Shown: positions 6,757 through 11,048 of the stretch, piece after piece
Numbering within the stretch: position 1 is the stretch's first letter
How the letters are laid out: each line of letters starts with the position of its first letter
Assembly (NCBI GenBank): GCA_029936705.1
Contig: JAPYSD010000064.1
Location: forward strand, 1-11,048
DNA: 11,048 nucleotides
Origin: Croceicoccus sp.
Lineage (GTDB): Bacteria > Pseudomonadota > Alphaproteobacteria > Sphingomonadales > Sphingomonadaceae
Reading direction: 5' to 3'
Translations under genes and position numbers: made by a program
Notes under the pieces: model-generated
What the model saw: only the letters and a program-made list of their open reading frames with translations
Told to the model about the DNA's origin: nothing
Database searches by the model: none

Positions 6757-6832
<76 letters not shown>

Positions 6833-6858
6833 TAATACCCTTCGTCCTGGCTACGATT

Positions 6859-6876
6859 CGGGGGCAAAAGCCCCTG
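6859..6876 (+). terminator. Weak terminator-like hairpin downstream of tRNA-Thr
   Basis: GGGGC (6861-6865) and GCCCC (6870-6874) pair around an AAAA loop. The stem extends by one G-T wobble and one C-G pair to 6859 and 6876. No clear T-run follows (CGCTCTT), so rho-independent termination would be inefficient. It lies 26 bases after the tRNA and about 75 bases before uppP, a fitting place for a tRNA transcript end or processing site. Confidence 0.3.
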
Positions 6877-6951
6877 CGCTCTTGACCTCGCGTCCTGCTC
6901 GCCGCAGCCATGTGTGCAACTGCGAAATCGCACCGGGATCATCGTTTCCGC

Positions 6952-7779
6952 ATGAGTATCATCGAAGCCATTCTCGTCGGCCTGCTCCAGGGCCTGACCG
7001 AGTTTTTGCCGATTTCCTCCAGCGCGCATCTGCGGCTGGCCGGTCCGTTCCTGGCATCGGGCGATCCGGGCGCGGCCTTTACCGCCGTCATCCAGATCGG
7101 GACGGAGGCTGCCGTGCTGCTCTATTTCCGCAAGGATATCTGGCGCATCGCCGACGCGTGGATCCGGCAGCTTCTGCCTGCAGCGGAAAACCGCGACCCG
7201 GCGGACGTGCGGATGGGCTGGCTGATCATCGTCGGCACGCTGCCGATCGCGATCCTGGGCGTGCTGTTCAAGGACGCGATCGAGACCAACCTGCGCAACA
7301 TGTACATCACCGCGACCATGCTGATCGTGTTCGGCCTGCTGCTGGGCCTGGCCGACCGGCTGGGCCGGCGCGTGCGTCCGCTGGAGCAGCTGACGTGGCG
7401 CGACGGCCTGATCTTCGGCTTTGCGCAGGCGATGGCGCTGATCCCCGGCGTGTCGCGGTCGGGCGGCACGATCACTGCGGGCCTTGCCATGGGCTACACG
7501 CGCGAGGCGGCGGCGCGCTATTCGTTCCTGCTGGCGATCCCGGCGGTCCTCGCCTCGGGCTTCTACCAGCTCTACAACTACTGGGGCGATTTCTCGAGCA
7601 ACATGGCGGCGCCCACCATCGTCGCCACGCTGGTCGCCTTCGTGTCGGGCTACCTGGTGATCATGGCCTTCCTCAAGCTGGTCAGCACGCGCAGCTACAT
7701 GGTCTTCGTGGTCTACCGCGTCATCCTGGGCAGCGCGATCCTGGTCTGCCTGGCCGCGGGCGTGATCCAGCCGTTCTGA
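6952..7779 (+). CDS. uppP: Undecaprenyl-diphosphate phosphatase UppP (BacA)
   Basis: UppP removes a phosphate from undecaprenyl diphosphate in the cytoplasmic membrane. This recycles the lipid carrier used for peptidoglycan and surface polysaccharides, and overproduction of such enzymes can confer bacitracin resistance. The 275-residue multi-helix protein carries the first family motif QGLTEFLPISSSAHLRL at 13-29 (Gln13, Glu17 and His26 at expected active-site positions). The second, PGVSRSGGTITAGLAMG, is at 165-181 with the essential Arg169. The helices expected for the family follow to the C-terminus (VFVVYRVILGSAILV). An in-frame ATG at 6910 would add 14 residues (MCATAKSHRDHRFR) that do not match the family, so ATG 6952 is preferred; no strong ribosome site is present for either. 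It converges on the TonB receptor gene with 7 bases between the stops. Confidence 0.95.
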   Translation: MSIIEAILVGLLQGLTEFLPISSSAHLRLAGPFLASGDPGAAFTAVIQIGTEAAVLLYFRKDIWRIADAWIRQLLPAAENRDPADVRMGWLIIVGTLPIAILGVLFKDAIETNLRNMYITATMLIVFGLLLGLADRLGRRVRPLEQLTWRDGLIFGFAQAMALIPGVSRSGGTITAGLAMGYTREAAARYSFLLAIPAVLASGFYQLYNYWGDFSSNMAAPTIVATLVAFVSGYLVIMAFLKLVSTRSYMVFVVYRVILGSAILVCLAAGVIQPF

Positions 7780-7786
7780 CGGCGCC

Positions 7787-9838
7787 CTACAGCCCCCAGC
7801 TCAACCCCGCCCAGATCGTGCGCGGCGCGCCCAGGTCGATCGAGCCGCCCGAATTGCGGGTCACGATGGTCTCGTCCAGCAGGTTCTCGCCGCGCAGCAC
7901 GACCGAAAGCCGTCCTGCCACGCGCACGCTGGCATAGGCGTCCAGCGTGGTCGCGGCGGGCAGCGGCTCGCTCTCGCGGTCGTCCTCGAACTGCTTGCCG
8001 ACATGGCGCAGCGTCGCGGACAGGCGCGCATCATCGACCGGCTGCCACCAGGCGGTGGCACTGGCCGCCAGCCGCGGCGTCTGCGCCGGGCGGAAACCGT
8101 CGAGGTCGGCAGCCTCGCCCGCGCCGTCGACCACCGCATCGGTATAGGTCAGCGATCCCGCCAGCCCGAACCGGCCCAGGTCGACATCGGCATCCGCCTC
8201 GATCCCCTGAGCGTCGATGGCGGGCAGGTTGCGGCGCTGGCGCAGGTTCTCGGCCAGGGTGACATTGGCGATGGCGCCGTCGATGCGGTTGTCGAACGCG
8301 GTCAGCGACAAGCGAACGCCCGGCATGGGCGTGAGGTCGAGTCCGGCCTCGAACCCCAGCAGTTCCTCGTTCTTCAGCCCCGCGTTCGCCTGCGTCACGA
8401 CCGGGAAGACCACGAAGGGTCGGTAAAGCTCGTTCAGCGTGGGCAGGCGAATGCCGCGATAGGCCGCCGCGCGCAGGGCCAGAGCCTCGCCGGCATGGAA
8501 CAGCGCCCCGCCGCGCCAGGTGACGGTCCAGTCGGTCCGATCATCGAAACTGTCGTCGATCGTCACGGCGCCTGCAGCATCGACCGCGCGGTAATAGCCG
8601 CCCGTGATCGCGGTCCGGTCCGCGCGCACCCCGCCCGTCAGGACCAAGGCGCCCAGCGTCCAGTCATCCTCTGCGAACAGGCCGATGTCCTCGTTCGCTC
8701 CGCCCGCGCGGCGGCGCTCGGTAATGGCGCCGCTGAACGCGCTGATCGCATTTTCTATCATCGTGCCCGATGCGCGGCGGTAATCCGCGCCGAGGCGAAG
8801 CTGGTGCCCCGCCGTCTCGGGCGGGCGCAGTTCCAGCTTGCCGCCGACACCGGTCGAGGGCGTGTTGTACTGGTCCAGCACCGGGGTGAAGCGCGAGGAG
8901 CTGATCACCACATTGCTGAAATTGCGCACCTGCAGATAGGCAAGCGCATCGACGGACCAGTCGCCGCGGTGCACCAGCCGCAGCGATGCGTCCTGCCCCT
9001 CGCTGCTGCTGTCCGCGCCTCGGAAGCGCAGGGTGCGATCGTCGCGCCACACCAGCATGCGGGCCTGCACCTCGGTCTGCGCGTCGACCGGCGCGACCCC
9101 GCGCACCCCGACCGACCAGTTGTCATAGGCCGCCCGCGCACTGGCATCGACGCGCTGGTCCCGGGGCGTGGTCCAAAAGCCCTGCCCCCGGTCCCACCGT
9201 CCCGACACCACGGCAAATCCCGATCCCAATTGCGGCGCAAGGGTCGCGCTCAATTCCGTTTCGCCGCGGTCATCGACCAGCGCGCGGCCGGATACCGGGC
9301 CAAGCGTCGCGGCATTCGCCGTTTCCAGCTCGATCGTGCCGGTCAGCGCCCCTGCCCCGAACGGGCCGGATCCGCCGCCACGGGTCACGGTGATGCTTTC
9401 CAGGCGCTCGGGCACGATGGCGTTGAAGGGGATGTAGCCGAAGAACGGGTCCGCCATCGGCACCCCGTCCAGCAGCACCAGCGCCCGGCTGGTCGCGTTG
9501 CCCCCCAGCGAGCGCAGCGTCGCGCCCTGCGCGCTGGGGTTGGACGAGCGGCTGTCGGAGCGGCGATATTGCTGGAAGCCCGCGACGCCCAGCAGCACGT
9601 CCTCGATCCGGCCCGAGGACGCGGTCAGGATCTGTTCGCGCGGAATTTCGCGCACGGCATAGGCAGGCATGCCGGGCGTGTCGCCCAGCCCCTCGCCCGT
9701 CACCACGATGGGGTCGGGGGTCTCGCCTTCGTCTTCGGCGTCCTGCGCCAGCGCGGCACCGGGGGAGATGATGATGGCCGCACCCGCCATCAATCGGGCA
9801 AGCCAGCGACGGCGCCCTGCATTTTGTTGGAGACCCAT
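7787..9838 (-). CDS. TonB-dependent outer-membrane receptor
   Basis: A 683-residue outer-membrane active transporter that uses TonB-ExbBD energy to import a scarce ligand. The signal peptide probably ends at ALA before Gln32. A TonB-box-like segment DPIVVTGE sits at 42-49. The plug domain spans about 58-175, with IPREQILTASSGRIEDVLLG, then SNPSAQGATLRSLGG, ALVLLDGVPMADPF and the plug end ITVTRGGGSGPFGAGALTGT. The rest is beta-barrel, with the typical IRLPTLNELYRPF around 460 and RGENLLDETIVTRNSGGSID near the end. The protein ends WAGLSWGL and lacks the usual terminal aromatic residue. The start is uncertain between ATG 9838 and an in-frame ATG at 9790; both leave a signal peptide. No periplasmic binding protein, ABC transporter, riboswitch or Fur-type box is visible nearby, so the ligand (siderophore, cobalamin, sugar or other) cannot be named. 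The adhesin gene ends 69 bases upstream on the same strand. Confidence 0.93.
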   Translation of the reverse strand: MGLQQNAGRRRWLARLMAGAAIIISPGAALAQDAEDEGETPDPIVVTGEGLGDTPGMPAYAVREIPREQILTASSGRIEDVLLGVAGFQQYRRSDSRSSNPSAQGATLRSLGGNATSRALVLLDGVPMADPFFGYIPFNAIVPERLESITVTRGGGSGPFGAGALTGTIELETANAATLGPVSGRALVDDRGETELSATLAPQLGSGFAVVSGRWDRGQGFWTTPRDQRVDASARAAYDNWSVGVRGVAPVDAQTEVQARMLVWRDDRTLRFRGADSSSEGQDASLRLVHRGDWSVDALAYLQVRNFSNVVISSSRFTPVLDQYNTPSTGVGGKLELRPPETAGHQLRLGADYRRASGTMIENAISAFSGAITERRRAGGANEDIGLFAEDDWTLGALVLTGGVRADRTAITGGYYRAVDAAGAVTIDDSFDDRTDWTVTWRGGALFHAGEALALRAAAYRGIRLPTLNELYRPFVVFPVVTQANAGLKNEELLGFEAGLDLTPMPGVRLSLTAFDNRIDGAIANVTLAENLRQRRNLPAIDAQGIEADADVDLGRFGLAGSLTYTDAVVDGAGEAADLDGFRPAQTPRLAASATAWWQPVDDARLSATLRHVGKQFEDDRESEPLPAATTLDAYASVRVAGRLSVVLRGENLLDETIVTRNSGGSIDLGAPRTIWAGLSWGL

Positions 9839-9892
9839 AGGCGCGGCTTCGTAACGGCTTGGCCCGCGAACGCAATGCCTCGTCTGGTCGGC

Positions 9893-9906
9893 GCGGGCCG
9901 GCCCGC
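9893..9906. terminator. GC-only 14-bp palindrome directly after the adhesin stop codon
   Basis: GCGGGCCGGCCCGC is a perfect palindrome beginning one base after the adhesin stop codon on the minus strand. As RNA it could fold into a short G+C stem with a tight loop, but no T-run follows. It could slow or end transcription from the adhesin before the TonB receptor gene, or it could be a chance product of high GC content. The rest of the 69-base gap shows no obvious promoter. Confidence 0.25.
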
Positions 9907-9907
9907 C

Positions 9908-11047
9908 TCAGAACTCTCCCGCGATCCCGGCGCGGACGGCGGTATTGCTGCCCCCGCCATAGCTGGCGCCTGCCGTCAGCGCGAAGGGCGTGTCGCTGGC
10001 GATGCGGTGCATCAGCCCTGCCGAAACGCCCATCTCGCCGCGGAACAGCGCGACATTGCTGGCATAGCTGGTCCGCCCCGCCTCGCTGGGGAAATGCGGA
10101 TTGGCCAGCGCCGCGGTGGTCGCGATGCCCTGCCGCATTTCCTTGCGGTCCATCGACGCGATGTCGAACAGCTGGTCGACCTGCCCCTGAAGCTGCGCGA
10201 ACTGTTCCTCGGTCCCGGCGGCGATCGCCTGCACCGACATGCCGAGCGATGCCACCTGCTGCGCACCGGCCAGCGCATTGCCGCGCCCGAAAGTGCCATT
10301 CTCGTCCACCGTGACGGCATAGATCGGGCCGCTCTGCGCCGCGGTCGAGGATGCCATGTCGCCCATTTTCACCGACGAACCGGCGCCCCCCAGCACCAGC
10401 TGGTTGCTCGCCGTGGTCTTTGCGCCATAGCCTACCGCCGTGGCATAGGCATGGCTCGCTAATGCCTCGCCGCCGACGGCGGTGGCGCCAAGTGCGGTGG
10501 CGGTGGCGATGAAGCCATTCGCGGTTGAGCGGTCGCCCGACGCCGTCGCGCGATATCCGATCGCGCTGGCATAGATGCTGCTTGCTGCGGCGCGCGAACC
10601 GACGGCCACGGACCGGTCGCCCGAGGCCAGGGACTGCGCCCCGATTGCGCCCGAAAGACTACCGCTTGCCTGCGCCTCGAAGCCGGTGGCGTTGGAATAT
10701 GTGCCTGTCGCCGCGCTGCGATATCCAGCCGCGGCCGATCCCTTGCCCTGTGCCAGCGCACCGCGCCCGATGGCAGCGGCATATTCGCCGCTGGCCATAC
10801 TCGCAGAGCCCAGCGCCAGCGCCGAACTGCCGTCGGCCACGGAATCCGTTCCCAGCGCCGCAGCTCCTATGCCGGCAGCCTTCGCCGCCGAACCCAGCGC
10901 CAGCGCGCCCGTGCCGCCGCCGGCATCGCTGCCCGTGCCGATCGCGATGCCCGAGGCTGCGGATGCATTCGCCAGCGAGCCCAGCGCGATGGCATCGTCG
11001 CCCGATGCCGCCGGCTGTCCGCCGCTGCTGTTTACCGCCAGGTAGGG
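9908..11047 (-). CDS. Trimeric autotransporter adhesin (YadA-like), C-terminal part (N-terminus beyond right edge)
   Basis: The visible 379 residues are the C-terminal portion of a type V-c secreted trimeric adhesin, which is anchored in the outer membrane and projects a sticky head. Residues 1-18 (PYLAVNSSGGQPAASGDD) lead into a YadA-type left-handed beta-roll head at about 19-220, built of 14-residue repeats with the core A-hydrophobic-G and ASG turns. A connector follows (GGAGSSVKMGDMASSTAAQS, then GPIYAVTVDENGTFGRG). Next is a short coiled-coil stalk (EEQFAQLQGQVDQLFDIASM). The YadA anchor fills the last 75 or so residues with four amphipathic strands, ending TAVRAGIAGEF with the terminal phenylalanine needed for outer-membrane assembly. 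The frame is open to the edge; a GTG at 10840 lies inside a repeat and is not a start. The signal peptide and any upstream head domains are outside the window. The ligand is unknown. Confidence 0.92.
   Translation of the reverse strand, partial: PYLAVNSSGGQPAASGDDAIALGSLANASAASGIAIGTGSDAGGGTGALALGSAAKAAGIGAAALGTDSVADGSSALALGSASMASGEYAAAIGRGALAQGKGSAAAGYRSAATGTYSNATGFEAQASGSLSGAIGAQSLASGDRSVAVGSRAAASSIYASAIGYRATASGDRSTANGFIATATALGATAVGGEALASHAYATAVGYGAKTTASNQLVLGGAGSSVKMGDMASSTAAQSGPIYAVTVDENGTFGRGNALAGAQQVASLGMSVQAIAAGTEEQFAQLQGQVDQLFDIASMDRKEMRQGIATTAALANPHFPSEAGRTSYASNVALFRGEMGVSAGLMHRIASDTPFALTAGASYGGGSNTAVRAGIAGEF
10388..10987 (-). repeat. Tandem 14-residue YadA-head repeats in the adhesin gene
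   Basis: Fifteen successive A-x-G cores (ALG, AIG, ALG, ALG, ALG, AIG, AAG, ATG, AIG, AVG, AIG, ANG, AVG, AVG, VLG) recur every 14 residues (42 bases), except one interval of 15 residues between the second and third. Typical units are ALGSASMASGEYAA and AIGYRATASGDRST. The repeats are diverged at DNA level, so they are protein-structural repeats forming the beta-roll and are not recent tandem duplications. The array may continue past the right edge. Confidence 0.85.
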
Positions 11048-11048
11048 G

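Noticed and set aside
6882..7937. Long plus-strand frame overlapping uppP in another phase.
   Set aside because: It is a low-complexity Arg/Gly/Ala product with no domain, while uppP in the other phase carries both catalytic motifs.
8003..10462. An 819-codon open frame on the plus strand, antisense to the TonB receptor and the adhesin.
   Set aside because: It is rich in Arg, Gly, Ala and His with no domain, and it spans two convincing genes on the other strand. High GC at third positions commonly leaves such antisense frames open.
10388..10987. Periodic sequence that might suggest a CRISPR or DNA tandem repeat.
   Set aside because: The period is 42 bases in coding phase with diverged DNA; it reflects protein beta-roll repeats.

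Overview
The window is GC-rich, densely packed chromosomal DNA that looks like an alphaproteobacterium, most likely a sphingomonad (Sphingomonadales). The grounds are strong G/C bias at third codon positions, weak or absent Shine-Dalgarno sequences at several starts, and sphingomonad-like protein sequences. These include a GspC with a PDZ domain, a RarA beginning MDDLF, a YadA-type adhesin with 14-residue head repeats and a TonB-dependent receptor. The assignment rests on recognition, not on a database search. I see no insertion sequence, integrase, CRISPR array or rRNA.

Left end (1-1719, minus strand): the first two genes of a type II secretion (gsp) operon, gspC then gspD. They overlap at TAATG, and gspD runs off the left edge. 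A divergent intergenic region of about 290 bases (1720-2010) holds three short inverted repeats. It separates gspC from a plus-strand GT4-type glycosyltransferase (2011-3216). That gene converges, with a 7-base gap, on a minus-strand gene for a small four-helix membrane protein (3224-3658).

Centre: a PadR-family regulator of the YqjI type (3757-4404, minus) is divergent from rarA (4504-5826, plus). Their shared 99-base spacer carries two 8-bp palindromes one helical turn apart, placed over the predicted padR promoter. rarA overlaps by one base (TAGTG) with a gene for a predicted RNase H-fold, DUF429-like protein (5826-6704). A tRNA-Thr(TGT) gene with encoded CCA follows (6757-6832), then uppP, the undecaprenyl-diphosphate phosphatase (6952-7779).

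Right end (minus strand): uppP converges on a TonB-dependent outer-membrane receptor (7787-9838). Upstream of that lies the C-terminal part of a trimeric autotransporter adhesin (9908 to the edge) with 15 YadA-head repeat units, a short stalk and a membrane anchor.

Several genes share a cell-envelope theme (secretion, glycosylation, lipid carrier recycling, outer-membrane receptor, adhesin), but the layout looks like an ordinary set of neighbouring chromosomal genes and not one dedicated system. The points most worth a second look are the padR/rarA control region, the rarA/DUF429-like coupling and the structured gspC/glycosyltransferase intergenic region.
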